Positions 1-10,110 are shown, counted from the stretch's first letter. The stretch: 64,000 bases of DNA from Kiritimatiellia bacterium (GCA_028716365.1 JAQUPZ010000007.1:248001-312000); one strand, 5' to 3'. A program made the numbers and translations. The notes: generated by a model not told the origin, from the letters alone.

Positions 1-1
1 A

Positions 2-505
2 TGGGCTTACAGTGAGAATTGGAACGCAGGAGGTAACACTACATCCCTGGTATCTAAAACAGAAGGTGGAGGATATAACTTCCAAATGGCGGGTGGGAAT
101 TTTGAATGGCTGGTATATCGCAATGGTGGGTATTTATACACTAGGTGTCCAGTGGCTAGCCTGAGTGATGGTTGGCATTATTTTGTTGGAACTTACGATG
201 GTCAATATGCAAATTTGTATGTTGATGGTATGTTGGTAAGTAACAGTGTTCCGGGGGGTACCTATCCCATAGCTTATGCGAATTTGAATAGTCTAATCAT
301 GGGAGGTGAGGCATCGGTGGGGATGACTCCGGCTGGTGGGGCAACATATTTCAATGGGAAAATTGACGAGGTCCGTAACTGCAATGTTGCCAATTCCTCC
401 AACTGGATTTGGGCGTGTTACTTGAATCAGGCTTCAAACAATGACTTCAATGCTTTTGGTCTTATTCGCAAAATTGGCAAAGGTACTGTGATTATAGTCA
501 GGTAG
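2..505 (+). CDS. LamG/concanavalin A-like domain protein, C-terminal part (5' end outside window)
   Basis: Frame 2 is open from the window edge (WAYSENWNAGGNTTSLVSKTEGGGYNFQMAGG...); LamG-like 'DGWHYFVGTYDGQYANLYVDGMLVSN' and 'KIDEVRNCNVANSS'. Confidence 0.8.
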   Translation, partial: WAYSENWNAGGNTTSLVSKTEGGGYNFQMAGGNFEWLVYRNGGYLYTRCPVASLSDGWHYFVGTYDGQYANLYVDGMLVSNSVPGGTYPIAYANLNSLIMGGEASVGMTPAGGATYFNGKIDEVRNCNVANSSNWIWACYLNQASNNDFNAFGLIRKIGKGTVIIVR

Positions 506-545
506 TAACGTCTATCTTGGAAATAATAAAATATCCAATTTACCT

Positions 546-639
546 CTCTGCCAAATAGCGATAAAAATGTAGTTTAATGACAGAGCCATCTCTCTTAGCC
601 CATATTCCGCGGTGACTTTGGCAGAGGGTGGGTTTTTTT
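546..639 (+). promoter_or_regulatory. Possible structured leader/terminator: 10-bp long-range inverted repeat followed by T7
   Basis: CTCTGCCAAA (546-555) is the exact reverse complement of TTTGGCAGAG (617-626); T7 at 633-639; lies between the LamG gene and the ABC operon start at 717. Confidence 0.35.
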
Positions 640-716
640 GTATGAAAATTAGTGAAAAATATCTCCGGCAGACTAGCCGATCCAGATTTATCTGAAAAAG
701 AAGGGAAGAATAGTCA

Positions 717-2690
717 GTGCTGAAACTGTTGAGGAACATCTGGCTGGGTGTATCCCTGATCTTATTGGCTTCCGGACTCCTGCTGTTGTCTGACCTTGAC
801 CGCAGGCGGGGTGCAAAGAAATCTTCCAAGGCTCTTCCTCGCCTGGCCGTGATGCAGTGGGCTTCGACGGATCTGCTCGATCAAATCGTAAAGGGGTTTA
901 TTGAAGGATTGCGTCAGCAGGGCTTCGAGCACGGTCGTACTGCCGATATCCGTTTTCTGAATGCGTCTGGCGACAATTCCACCGGCAATGTAATGGCGCG
1001 CGATCTGGTCGGTGGGTCATATGACTTGGTACTGACTGCCAGCACACTCGCATTGCAGGCGGTAGCCAAGGCAAATACTCCCGGACGAGTTATTCATGTC
1101 TTCGGCGGAGTGACAGATCCATACGGCGCTGGAGTTGGTATTACCGGCCCCAAACCAGATCAGCACCCTGGCCACCTGGTCGGCGTTGGGACGTTTCAGC
1201 CGGTCGATCGAGCCATACGGATCGCCCGCAAGATGAATCCCAAACTGCGCAAAATCGGAGTGGCGTGGAGTCCGGGTGAAAGTAACTCCGAGGCCTGTGT
1301 CCTCAAAGCACGGTCCACATGCAAGGATCTCGGCATTGAACTGATCGAGGCTAATGTCGGTAACACCTCGGAAGTACCCGAAGCCATTCGTTCAATACTG
1401 GCTCGAGGTTCGGAAGCTGTCTGGGTAGGCGGTGACACTGTGGCTATTTCCGCAATCAGCGCCATTGTTTCCTCCGCCCGCGCCTTGAAGGTTCCCGTGT
1501 TCACAAATGATCCAAACGATACCGCTGATAAGGGTGTAATCTTCGGCGTGGGTGCTTCATATCATAAAGTGGGTGTCGCGGTTGGCGAGATCGCGGGAAA
1601 GATCCTGAACGGAACCTCGCCAAAATCCTTTGGAGTTGAAAACCTGGTACCTGAGGTGCTGACGGTTAATGAAACGCTTGTAAAGGAATTTGAAGGGTGG
1701 TCAATACCTGAGGAGATTCACGCTCAAGCCATGGCATCGACAAATGTTACCGGGACTGCCGCAGTGCCATCCAGCCAGGTTCCTGCACGGTGCTGGGAAA
1801 TAAGGATTGCCCGTTACAACGATGCACAATTCTCGGCAGATACATGGCGGGGCATTATGGACGGATTCAAAAAACAGGGCCTACAGGAAGGGCGCGACTT
1901 CAATGTGCGTTGTTTGAATGCACAGGGAGATATTACGACAATGACAAGCATCATGACAGCGATCCGCGCCGAGCGACCCGATCTTGTCATGACCATCTCC
2001 ACGCCCGCATTACAGGCGGCGCTGAGGCAGATAGGCGATCTTCCCATTGTCTTTGCGTGTGTGGCCGATGCTGTTCGCGCCGGTGCAGGCAAGTCTGATT
2101 CTGATCATTTGCCGAATGTGACTGGAATCACCACTCTTTCCCCCTTCGCGTCAATGGCCCAGTTGATCAGGAAGTCCGTCCCGAATGTCCGCGCCGTTGG
2201 CACATTATTTTCACCCGGTGAGGTTAACGCGGCACTGAACCGCCAGTGGTTTGCCGAAGCACTTGAAAGGGAAGGGCTGAAACTGGTTTCCGTTCCTGTC
2301 AACAATAGTGCGGAAACTGCAGAGGCGACAAGCGTGATGCTCCGTTCTGATATACAGATCGTATGCCAGATCATGGACAATACCGCCCGGCCCGGATTTG
2401 CCCAAATTGCAAAACGGGCGAAAGATGCCTGCCTGCCTTTTTTCTGTTTCGACAGCTCTGGGATCCGCGAAGGGGCGACTCTGGGACTGGGTCGGGATTA
2501 CTACTATTCCGGCGCGGAAGCCTCCGAAGTCGCCGTACAGGTGCTCCGTGGCGCCAAACCCGCGCAAATCCCCATCACCAATACCCGCACCGAAATTATA
2601 GTGGTCAATCAGGACCTGATCAGGAAATACGGTATTGTCCTGTCTCCGGAATATCTTAAGAAGGCGCAGATAGTAAAGAGAGAGGAATGA
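717..2690 (+). CDS. ABC transporter substrate-binding protein with two tandem ABC_sub_bind (COG2984-like) domains
   Basis: GTG start, N-terminal hydrophobic segment; two similar halves (LAVMQWASTDLLDQIVKGFIEGLRQQGFEHGRTADIRFLNASGDNST / IRIARYNDAQFSADTWRGIMDGFKKQGLQEGRDFNVRCLNAQGDITT). Confidence 0.85.
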   Translation: MLKLLRNIWLGVSLILLASGLLLLSDLDRRRGAKKSSKALPRLAVMQWASTDLLDQIVKGFIEGLRQQGFEHGRTADIRFLNASGDNSTGNVMARDLVGGSYDLVLTASTLALQAVAKANTPGRVIHVFGGVTDPYGAGVGITGPKPDQHPGHLVGVGTFQPVDRAIRIARKMNPKLRKIGVAWSPGESNSEACVLKARSTCKDLGIELIEANVGNTSEVPEAIRSILARGSEAVWVGGDTVAISAISAIVSSARALKVPVFTNDPNDTADKGVIFGVGASYHKVGVAVGEIAGKILNGTSPKSFGVENLVPEVLTVNETLVKEFEGWSIPEEIHAQAMASTNVTGTAAVPSSQVPARCWEIRIARYNDAQFSADTWRGIMDGFKKQGLQEGRDFNVRCLNAQGDITTMTSIMTAIRAERPDLVMTISTPALQAALRQIGDLPIVFACVADAVRAGAGKSDSDHLPNVTGITTLSPFASMAQLIRKSVPNVRAVGTLFSPGEVNAALNRQWFAEALEREGLKLVSVPVNNSAETAEATSVMLRSDIQIVCQIMDNTARPGFAQIAKRAKDACLPFFCFDSSGIREGATLGLGRDYYYSGAEASEVAVQVLRGAKPAQIPITNTRTEIIVVNQDLIRKYGIVLSPEYLKKAQIVKREE

Positions 2691-2691
2691 C

Positions 2692-3945
2692 ATGCAGTTT
2701 GAAACAACGATAAAGGGAAATTGCGCAGTCCTCAAGGTCACCGGACGTTTGGATGCCGCCTGGGCGGATCATTTCCATGGCGCAGTTCAGGAAACCATTC
2801 GCGACGGACACCACCACGTACAAATCGACGCCTCAGGACTGGAATATCTCAGCTCGGCCGGTATCCGTTCATTACTTCGCATCCAGCGGGAACTTGCCGC
2901 TGTGAAAGGTTCGTTCGGGATTATTCATGCCTCCACCTTTGTGGCGGACACGCTGCGTCTTTCCGGATTGCAGCAGCTAATGTTGTCAGAACCAGAACAT
3001 TCAGAAAAAGAAACAATGCGATGTGAGGCTGTGGCGCCTTGTGTCGAGGTTCAGCCCGTACCAGGCATTTGCTTCGAAAAACATCCTATTGCGACGAAGG
3101 GGCGGATAACGGTACGGAGGAACTGCCGCTGGAAACCCTGGCAGCCGGTACACAATGACGATGCAGTGGAAATCAGTTTTACCCGCAATGTTTTTGGACT
3201 TGGGATAGGGGCTCCAGGGAAAGATGTTGATGACGCACGTACCCGCTTCGGTGAATTCATTGCCGCATCCGGTCATCTTGTCTGGTTACCAGGTGACGGT
3301 GAGGATACGCCCGATTACCTTGAACAGGCCGAACGCTTCGTACCCAGGCTGCAGGTCATTCAGTCGCTTACGGGGGATGGAGACTTCTCACATCTGCTGC
3401 GATTCTCTCCTGAGAAGAAGGGTAATTTCCTGAATCTTTCCGACCTCTTCCTGCAGATTCTTCAAACTACCCAGTCCAATGCCGCGGCAATGATCGGTCT
3501 TGTCGAGGTCGAAGGACTTGTTGGCGCAGCAATATCCCGTTCTCCTGGCCTTATTCAGGCGACCGACCGACCTGCTGACTTTCCGGAAATACGCAACTGG
3601 TTGAGATTCTGCGGAGAACGGATCCACCGTCAGGCCCAGGCTCTTGTCGTCGCATTCCTTAGCCGGGATCCAGCCCACGTTTCGGTTTCAGATCTGTCTC
3701 CTTTGCCGTCAAGGCCGGGAATCCGTGCCCATGCACATGCGGTCATTCTGCCATACCGTCCGCTCCAACAGGGAATCCTGGAACTTGAACCGTCGGTACG
3801 TGCAGTTTTCGAGGACAACGAACCCATCGGTCTTCTTCATCTGATCGAAGATGACCGGCCTGCCATTGGTCTCGGACAGAGCGCGTTCATCCGTGGAGCA
3901 TGCTGGTGTGCACCATTTCAATTTTCAAAGGAGCCATTGCAATGA
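2692..3945 (+). CDS. STAS-domain protein with a ~300-aa C-terminal extension
   Basis: N-terminal ~100 aa STAS-like (VLKVTGRLDAAWADHF...VQIDASGLEYLSSAGIRSLLRIQREL); embedded between ABC SBP and permease genes. Confidence 0.75.
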   Translation: MQFETTIKGNCAVLKVTGRLDAAWADHFHGAVQETIRDGHHHVQIDASGLEYLSSAGIRSLLRIQRELAAVKGSFGIIHASTFVADTLRLSGLQQLMLSEPEHSEKETMRCEAVAPCVEVQPVPGICFEKHPIATKGRITVRRNCRWKPWQPVHNDDAVEISFTRNVFGLGIGAPGKDVDDARTRFGEFIAASGHLVWLPGDGEDTPDYLEQAERFVPRLQVIQSLTGDGDFSHLLRFSPEKKGNFLNLSDLFLQILQTTQSNAAAMIGLVEVEGLVGAAISRSPGLIQATDRPADFPEIRNWLRFCGERIHRQAQALVVAFLSRDPAHVSVSDLSPLPSRPGIRAHAHAVILPYRPLQQGILELEPSVRAVFEDNEPIGLLHLIEDDRPAIGLGQSAFIRGACWCAPFQFSKEPLQ

Positions 3946-4883
3946 CCCTCGTAATAGGCGCTTTTACCATAGGACTTATCCTGTCACTGCTTTCAATGGG
4001 GGTGTGGATAAGTTTCCGCATACTGCGCTATTGCGACATCACCGTTGACGGATCCATCACCCTGGGTGCATCGGTTGCAGCCGTGATGCTGATAAACGGA
4101 TGGTCGCCATGGACCGCCACCATTGCCGCGACGCTGGCCGGTGGCGTAGCTGGTTTCACGACCGGCGTACTCCATACTAAATTCCGCATCCATGAACTTC
4201 TCGCGGGTATCCTGGTTATGACCGCCCTTTATTCGGTCAACCTCCGTGTCATGGGCCGGAGTAACGTGCCGCTGATTAACGTGGAGAACATCGCCTCTCC
4301 GGTCGCTGGGATACTGACCCGCAGTACTGGCGGAGCCGATTCGATCAGTCTGCTTGGCTGGTCGGTTCCCGTACTGGATGCCGCCATGCTCATCACAGTC
4401 TTGATCATAACAGCGATAGTTGCCTTGCTTATCCACCGGTTTCTCCTGACCCACCTGGGCACGGCCATGCGCGCTGCCGGCGAAAACCCGCAGATGGTCC
4501 GGGCACAGGGAGTAAATAATCAGGTGATGGTCGTATTTGGATTGGTTTGCTCTAATGCCCTGGTTGGAATGTCAGGCGCACTGCTCGCGCAATACCAGGG
4601 CTTTACCGATGTGCAGATGGGCATTGGTATGATTGTGTGGGGGTTGGCCAGTATCATTATCGGTGAAGCGTTGGTTGCACGGAGTACTCCTGGGCTTGCC
4701 CTGTGCGGTGCAATAATGGGCACGATCCTCTTTCGCCTGCTCGTGGCAATCGCCCTGCGATGGGGGCTCAACCCAAACGACCTGAAACTGGTCACTGCAG
4801 TCTTTGTCTTTTCGGCGCTGGTACTCCCTGGTTGGGTGAAGTATTTCCTCCGAAAACGTTCCAAGGAGAAATTACATGATTAG
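3942..4883 (+). CDS. ABC transporter permease (BPD_transp_2 / COG4120-like)
   Basis: ATGA overlap with the upstream stop; multi-TM; 'DGSITLGASVAAVMLINGWSPWTATIAATLAGGVAGFTTGVLHTKFRIHELLAGILVMTALYSVNLRVMGRSNVPL'. The supplied ORF starts at 3900 but 3942 fits better. Confidence 0.9.
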   Translation: MTLVIGAFTIGLILSLLSMGVWISFRILRYCDITVDGSITLGASVAAVMLINGWSPWTATIAATLAGGVAGFTTGVLHTKFRIHELLAGILVMTALYSVNLRVMGRSNVPLINVENIASPVAGILTRSTGGADSISLLGWSVPVLDAAMLITVLIITAIVALLIHRFLLTHLGTAMRAAGENPQMVRAQGVNNQVMVVFGLVCSNALVGMSGALLAQYQGFTDVQMGIGMIVWGLASIIIGEALVARSTPGLALCGAIMGTILFRLLVAIALRWGLNPNDLKLVTAVFVFSALVLPGWVKYFLRKRSKEKLHD

Positions 4884-5688
4884 TATCCGCAGTCTGGAAA
4901 AAACTTTTTTCCCTAATACCCCGAATGAGGTTCGGGCCCTTTGCGGGATCGATCTGGATATTCCCGAGGGTTGTTTTGCCGGAATCATCGGCACCAACGG
5001 TTCCGGGAAAAGTACGTTACTCAATGCCATAGCGGGAGCATTTGAGCCAGACCAGGGCGAGATTTTCATCGACCAGCAGAATATTACGCATTGGGCGGAG
5101 CACCGGCGTGCCCGCCTCATCGGAAGGGTATTTCAAAACCCGTTCGCAGGTACGGCTGCTGACATGACGATCGCGGAAAACGTGGTAATGGCCATGCGCC
5201 GAGGGTGTAAGCGCGGTCTGGGCCTGGCGCTTCGCCATTCCGTCCGCGACGAAATTGCCGACCGGATCCGCTCGCTCAAGATGGGATTGGAAAACCGGCT
5301 GGACAACCCCATGGGAACACTCTCAGGCGGCCAGCGTCAGGCACTCACGCTTCTCATGGCCACATGGCTGCGCCCACATCTCCTCCTGCTCGACGAACAT
5401 ACCGCCGCTCTCGATCCCAAGAGCGCCGCACAGGTGGCCGAACTCACACTAGAAATCGTCCGCCGCGAAAAACTGACCGCACTGATGGTCACCCATTCAA
5501 TGCAACAGGCCGTACAACTTCCGGAACACATCATTATGATGCACAGGGGACAGATCGTCCGACAGTTTGGTGGCCAGGAAAAAGCCCGTGTCCGCGTTCC
5601 CGATCTTCTCGCTGCCTTTGATCACGTCCGCAGACGGGAACAACTTGATCCGGCCGTGGCTGAAATTCTCGCAAAGCAATATGTCTGA
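4876..5688 (+). CDS. ABC transporter ATP-binding protein (COG1101-like)
   Basis: Walker A GTNGSGKST, signature LSGGQRQ, Walker B LLLLDEHTAAL; ATG overlaps the permease stop. Confidence 0.93.
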   Translation: MISIRSLEKTFFPNTPNEVRALCGIDLDIPEGCFAGIIGTNGSGKSTLLNAIAGAFEPDQGEIFIDQQNITHWAEHRRARLIGRVFQNPFAGTAADMTIAENVVMAMRRGCKRGLGLALRHSVRDEIADRIRSLKMGLENRLDNPMGTLSGGQRQALTLLMATWLRPHLLLLDEHTAALDPKSAAQVAELTLEIVRREKLTALMVTHSMQQAVQLPEHIIMMHRGQIVRQFGGQEKARVRVPDLLAAFDHVRRREQLDPAVAEILAKQYV

Positions 5689-5893
5689 ACAAGGTATTTC
5701 CCGTCCCAGAATCAAAATAAAAACATCCTCAAAATAATGTTATGACTTTTGTTACGTTGACCACTGTTGTTGGCTTTTGATACAGACTAAAAACCCTGAT
5801 AAATTGAATATAATTTATGTTTTTTATGGACTACGAATCGGAAAGTTACTGGTTCAGCTCCAATCAGGTGTATGATATAGATGTTGTTTTACC

Positions 5894-5922
5894 TTGAATG
5901 ATCTTTAAACAGCGGATAATCT
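5894..5922 (+). promoter_or_regulatory. Candidate sigma70-type promoter for tRNA-fMet
   Basis: TTGAAT-N17-TAATCT about 30 nt upstream of the tRNA 5' end. Confidence 0.35.
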
Positions 5923-5951
5923 ATTTTTAGATCTGATTGAAATTTATTAAT

Positions 5952-6028
<77 letters not shown>

Positions 6029-6038
6029 GCCTTCGCGT

Positions 6039-6066
6039 AACGGCCAGCCGGAAACGGCTGGCCGTT
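6039..6066 (+). terminator. Hairpin terminator after tRNA-fMet
   Basis: AACGGCCAGCCG-GAAA-CGGCTGGCCGTT: perfect 12-bp stem with a GNRA tetraloop, followed by a moderately T-rich stretch (CTTGCTTC). Confidence 0.65.
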
Positions 6067-6169
6067 CTTGCTTCGGTTGGCACAGCCAGTGGAAGGGCGA
6101 AAACCTTAATACCCGGTCTTTTTTGTTGCTTGGTTTTCGGGTAGGATGTTGTGCTATACTTGCAAAGTT

Positions 6170-7195
6170 ATGAAAGAAATCGTTCAGGAAATAAATGATA
6201 TACGCAGACAATGGGGTAAAAAACTTCTGATTCTTGGACACCACTATCAGCGGCCATCTGTCCTGTGTCATGCCGATGAACTTGGTGACTCACTTGAACT
6301 TTCCAGAAAGGCGGCCAGTCATTCTGAAGCGGAACGCATTGTCTTTTGCGGAGTAAAGTTCATGGCAGAGTCTGCTGATATTCTTACAAACCGTAATCAA
6401 ACAGTTTACATGCCGGATATATCCGCGGGTTGTCCAATGGCAAATATGGCCGATGCAGATGAAATGACGGAATCCTGGAAGATGCTTGAATCTCATGGCG
6501 GAGAATGGCTGCCGGTTGTGTACGTTAACAGTTCTGCGGAAATCAAGGCCTGTTGTGGTAAATGGGGCGGTAGTACGTGTACTTCCAGTAATGCATCAAA
6601 AGTATTCAAGTGGGTATTTGCCCAGGGTAAAAAGGTTTTTTTCCTTCCGGATGAGCATTTGGGTATAAATACGGCATATGACATGGGAATCCCGGATAAT
6701 GAGGTGCTTTTATACGATCCAGGAAAACAGAATGGCGGTATAAGAACAGAGGAACTCGCCAGGGCAAAAGTTATTGTCTGGAAAGGTTTTTGTCTCGTTC
6801 ATGTTGCTTTCAAACCTGAACATGTTATTGAGGCCCGGAAAAAGTTTCCTGATGCAAAGATCATTGTTCATCCTGAAACGCCCCGGGAAGTTGTGCGAAT
6901 GTGTGATGCGCACGGCTCAACATCACAGATAATCAAATATGTGGAGGCGGCTGCCGCTGGATCTACGATTATTGTAGGAACGGAACTCAATCTGGTTGAT
7001 CGTCTTGCCGCCGAGCAGAAGTGCCGGGTAACGGTCAAAGCCCTGTCGTCTTCTGTGTGTGCCAACATGGCTAAAACAAATGCAAATAACCTGCTGGCTT
7101 TGTTGAAAGAATGGCCTGCACGGAATGAAGTGCATGTGCCTGAATCTGTTGCTGTTGATGCACGCAAATCGCTCACAACCATGTTGAACCTGTGA
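6170..7195 (+). CDS. nadA: Quinolinate synthase
   Basis: GHHYQRPSVLCHADELGDSLELSRKAA, VNSSAEIKACC, SNASKVF, LPDEHLGINTA: NadA-typical. The supplied ORF begins at 6146; MKEIVQ start preferred. Confidence 0.93.
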   Translation: MKEIVQEINDIRRQWGKKLLILGHHYQRPSVLCHADELGDSLELSRKAASHSEAERIVFCGVKFMAESADILTNRNQTVYMPDISAGCPMANMADADEMTESWKMLESHGGEWLPVVYVNSSAEIKACCGKWGGSTCTSSNASKVFKWVFAQGKKVFFLPDEHLGINTAYDMGIPDNEVLLYDPGKQNGGIRTEELARAKVIVWKGFCLVHVAFKPEHVIEARKKFPDAKIIVHPETPREVVRMCDAHGSTSQIIKYVEAAAAGSTIIVGTELNLVDRLAAEQKCRVTVKALSSSVCANMAKTNANNLLALLKEWPARNEVHVPESVAVDARKSLTTMLNL

Positions 7196-9246
7196 ACTCC
7201 TCATTCAAACTGAAGGCTTCTTTTAAACCAACCGGTGACCAGCCGGGTGCGATAGAAGCATTGTACGCGGGATTGGCTGGAGGTCAGCGTTTCCAGGTGC
7301 TCGAAGGTGTTACCGGATCCGGTAAGACTTTCACGATGGCTAATGTAATTGAACGTCTTGGCCGGCCAACGCTAGTAATTTCTCATAACAAGACACTGGC
7401 GGCACAATTGTATGGTGAATTCAAGAGTTTTTTCCCCGACAATGCCGTTGAATATTTTGTAAGCTACTATGATTATTATCAGCCTGAGGCTTACATTCCG
7501 CAGACCGATACTTATATCGAGAAGGATGCGTCGATAAACAAGGAAATCGAACGGCTGAGATTGTCGGCCACGAACTCACTGCTCTGCCGTAAGGATGTAA
7601 TTATAGTCGCTTCAGTTTCGTGTATATACGGTTTGGGTTCGCCGGAAGATTATATCGGCATGCTTGTCCAGGTGGAAAAAGGCAGGGAATACGAGCGGGA
7701 TTCCATACTTAGCAGGCTGGTTGATATTCAATATACAAGAAATGATTATGAACCTGAGCCCGGTACTTTCAGGGTTCGAGGAGATACTGTTGATGTTTTT
7801 CCGTCGTATTCAAAAAAAGGAATAAGGATGGATTTCTTCGGGGATGAAATTGGAAGCATAAAACAAATCGATGTGCTTACAGGACAAACTGAAGCAACGC
7901 TTGAGAAGGCAGTTATTTCTCCTGCCAAACACTTTGTAATGCCGAAGGACAAAATTCAGCCGGCGATCGCACGTATTCTTCTTGAATTGAAAGATCGTGT
8001 TGCCTGGTTTGAAAAGGAAAATAAATTACTGGAAGCACAACGAATACAACAAAGGACAATGTACGACATAGAGATGTTAAAAGAGCTGGGATACTGTTCC
8101 GGCATTGAGAATTATTCACGTCATCTGAGCGGCAGGGCGGAAGGTGAGCCTCCGGCAACTCTTATCAGCTATTTTGAAGACGAATTCCTTACGATAGTGG
8201 ACGAATCACATGTTACAATTCCTCAGTTGCGTGGAATGTACAATGGAGACAGATCGCGAAAGGTGACGTTGGTTGAACATGGTTTTCGTCTGCCTTCGGC
8301 GTTGGATAACCGGCCTTTGAATTTTGATGAATTTCTCAAGTCTGTTGGACAGGTAGTATTCACAACGGCAACACCAGGGCCGTTCGAATTAGAGGTCGGT
8401 AAGAAATCTGTGCCGCAATTGATCCGGCCAACCGGGCTGATTGATCCACCTGTGGAGGTCAGGCCCCTGAAGGGCCAGATTGACGACCTGATGGAAGAGG
8501 TCAAGGCACATGCGGAACGCGGAGAAAGGGTGCTTGTCACTACATTGACAAAGCGTACGGCAGAGGACCTGTCGGCGTACATGAGGAATGCCGGTCTTAA
8601 GGTTGAGTATTTGCATTCGGATATTGATGCCATTGAGCGTGTGGAAGTTTTGCGTGGACTGCGAATGGCGAAATTTGACTGTGTGGTTGGTATTAACCTG
8701 CTGAGAGAAGGACTGGATTTGCCGGAAGTTGCTCTTGTGGCCGTATTGGATGCGGACAAAGAAGGTTTCCTCAGGTCGGCAACTTCCCTGATTCAGGTGG
8801 CAGGACGCACTGCGAGGCATATAAACGGCAAAGTGATTTTGTACGCTGACACAATAACGGATTCAATGCGCAGAATGATGGATGTTACCATACGGCGCCG
8901 TAATGTTCAGATGGAATATAATAAACTTCACAATATAACTCCCAAAAGTGTTGCCAGAAGTATGGATGCTGAACTTGTCGTGCGGAGAGAATCAGAAGAA
9001 ATTGAAAAAAACGTTGTCAGGGAAACTGGCTTGGAATACGACGTTTTCAAGACTATCCGGGAAATTGAGAAAGAGATGCTTGAAGCTGCGGAGGCACTGG
9101 AATTTGAACGTGCGGCGATATTGAGGGATGAATTAAGGGAACTGAAGACGATGACCAACGAGGTTAATTCTAGGGATCGGTCTTTGCCGAAAAGTACACA
9201 TCAAGATTCTACACGAAAAAAAAGAGGGCTTCATAACATCCGATAA
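7192..9246 (+). CDS. uvrB: Excinuclease ABC subunit B
   Basis: GVTGSGKTFTMANVI, beta-hairpin YYDYYQPEAYIPQTDTYIEKDASINKEIERLR, C-terminal UvrC-interacting motif; GTG start overlaps the nadA stop. Confidence 0.97.
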   Translation: MNSSFKLKASFKPTGDQPGAIEALYAGLAGGQRFQVLEGVTGSGKTFTMANVIERLGRPTLVISHNKTLAAQLYGEFKSFFPDNAVEYFVSYYDYYQPEAYIPQTDTYIEKDASINKEIERLRLSATNSLLCRKDVIIVASVSCIYGLGSPEDYIGMLVQVEKGREYERDSILSRLVDIQYTRNDYEPEPGTFRVRGDTVDVFPSYSKKGIRMDFFGDEIGSIKQIDVLTGQTEATLEKAVISPAKHFVMPKDKIQPAIARILLELKDRVAWFEKENKLLEAQRIQQRTMYDIEMLKELGYCSGIENYSRHLSGRAEGEPPATLISYFEDEFLTIVDESHVTIPQLRGMYNGDRSRKVTLVEHGFRLPSALDNRPLNFDEFLKSVGQVVFTTATPGPFELEVGKKSVPQLIRPTGLIDPPVEVRPLKGQIDDLMEEVKAHAERGERVLVTTLTKRTAEDLSAYMRNAGLKVEYLHSDIDAIERVEVLRGLRMAKFDCVVGINLLREGLDLPEVALVAVLDADKEGFLRSATSLIQVAGRTARHINGKVILYADTITDSMRRMMDVTIRRRNVQMEYNKLHNITPKSVARSMDAELVVRRESEEIEKNVVRETGLEYDVFKTIREIEKEMLEAAEALEFERAAILRDELRELKTMTNEVNSRDRSLPKSTHQDSTRKKRGLHNIR

Positions 9247-9279
9247 ATGGATGAATAACGGTATGTTGAATCAAATATT

Positions 9280-10080
9280 TTATGGCAATGGAGTGAGCTG
9301 TTTTTTCCTGTGGCTAAACCGTACATACTGGGTGTAGCCGGCTTCTCTGGCAAGTTGTAGTGCCTCATCAAATGCGTAACCTACCTCGCCGGGTTGGTGA
9401 GCATCAGATCCAAAACAGATGGGGATTTTTCTTTCATGTGCCATCTGGAGAATCAATAAAGAAGGGTATATTTCGCCGATTGTTTTCCGGAGACCCGCTG
9501 TGTTGAGTTCGATGGCCATATTGGCGGAAGCAATACGATCAAGGGCAGGTTTGGCAAGTTCCTTGAGAATTTTGTCGGTGGGTTTGTGACCGAATTTTTT
9601 CGGAATATCCAGATGGCCAATAACGTCATAAAGACGCGTATTTGCAAGTTTACCAAGTAATTCCAGGTATTCCCGCCAGGTATTAGGGATATCAACAGAA
9701 TCCCATATGCTGCGTTCTTCAGGATTGTCGAATCCCCAGTCTCTGATGTAGTGAATTGAACCTATAACAAGATCGAAGTCCTGTTCGGAGAGCCACGGGT
9801 AAAGGATTTTCTCGCAATCCTGGTAGTAGTCGGCTTCCACCCCAAAAAGGACGTATGGATTCCTGCTGTTCTTTCGAAGTTCTTTGATAGTGTCATGGTA
9901 AAATGGATATTTGTCCATATCCATGCGATGTTTTGAATCGTAACCGTCCGGGGCAGGGACATGGTCGGTGAAACATATTTCGGTTATACCATTCTTATTC
10001 GCTGCTTCTATGTATTCAGCGATTTCACCTGTGGCATGTTTACATAAAAATGTATGTATGTGTGAATCTGTAAGCATCAT
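9280..10080 (-). CDS. PHP-family histidinol-phosphatase-like protein
   Basis: MLTDSHIHTFLCKHATGEIAEYIEAA...FTDHVP...FGVEADYY...GSIHYI...GHLDIPKKFG...GSDAHQPGEVG. Confidence 0.85.
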   Translation of the reverse strand: MMLTDSHIHTFLCKHATGEIAEYIEAANKNGITEICFTDHVPAPDGYDSKHRMDMDKYPFYHDTIKELRKNSRNPYVLFGVEADYYQDCEKILYPWLSEQDFDLVIGSIHYIRDWGFDNPEERSIWDSVDIPNTWREYLELLGKLANTRLYDVIGHLDIPKKFGHKPTDKILKELAKPALDRIASANMAIELNTAGLRKTIGEIYPSLLILQMAHERKIPICFGSDAHQPGEVGYAFDEALQLAREAGYTQYVRFSHRKKQLTPLP

Positions 10081-10110
10081 TTCCGTTCATTTGAAAAGTG
10101 TCACATTACA

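Noticed and set aside
6077-6091. TGGCAC-like box (TTGGCACAGCCAGTGG) upstream of nadA as a sigma54 promoter
   Set aside because: The -12 GC is absent (GG at that position) and nadA is a housekeeping gene; a TATACT -10-like box is nearer the start.
8223-8759. Minus-strand ORF of 178 aa inside uvrB
   Set aside because: Antisense of the conserved UvrB helicase core.
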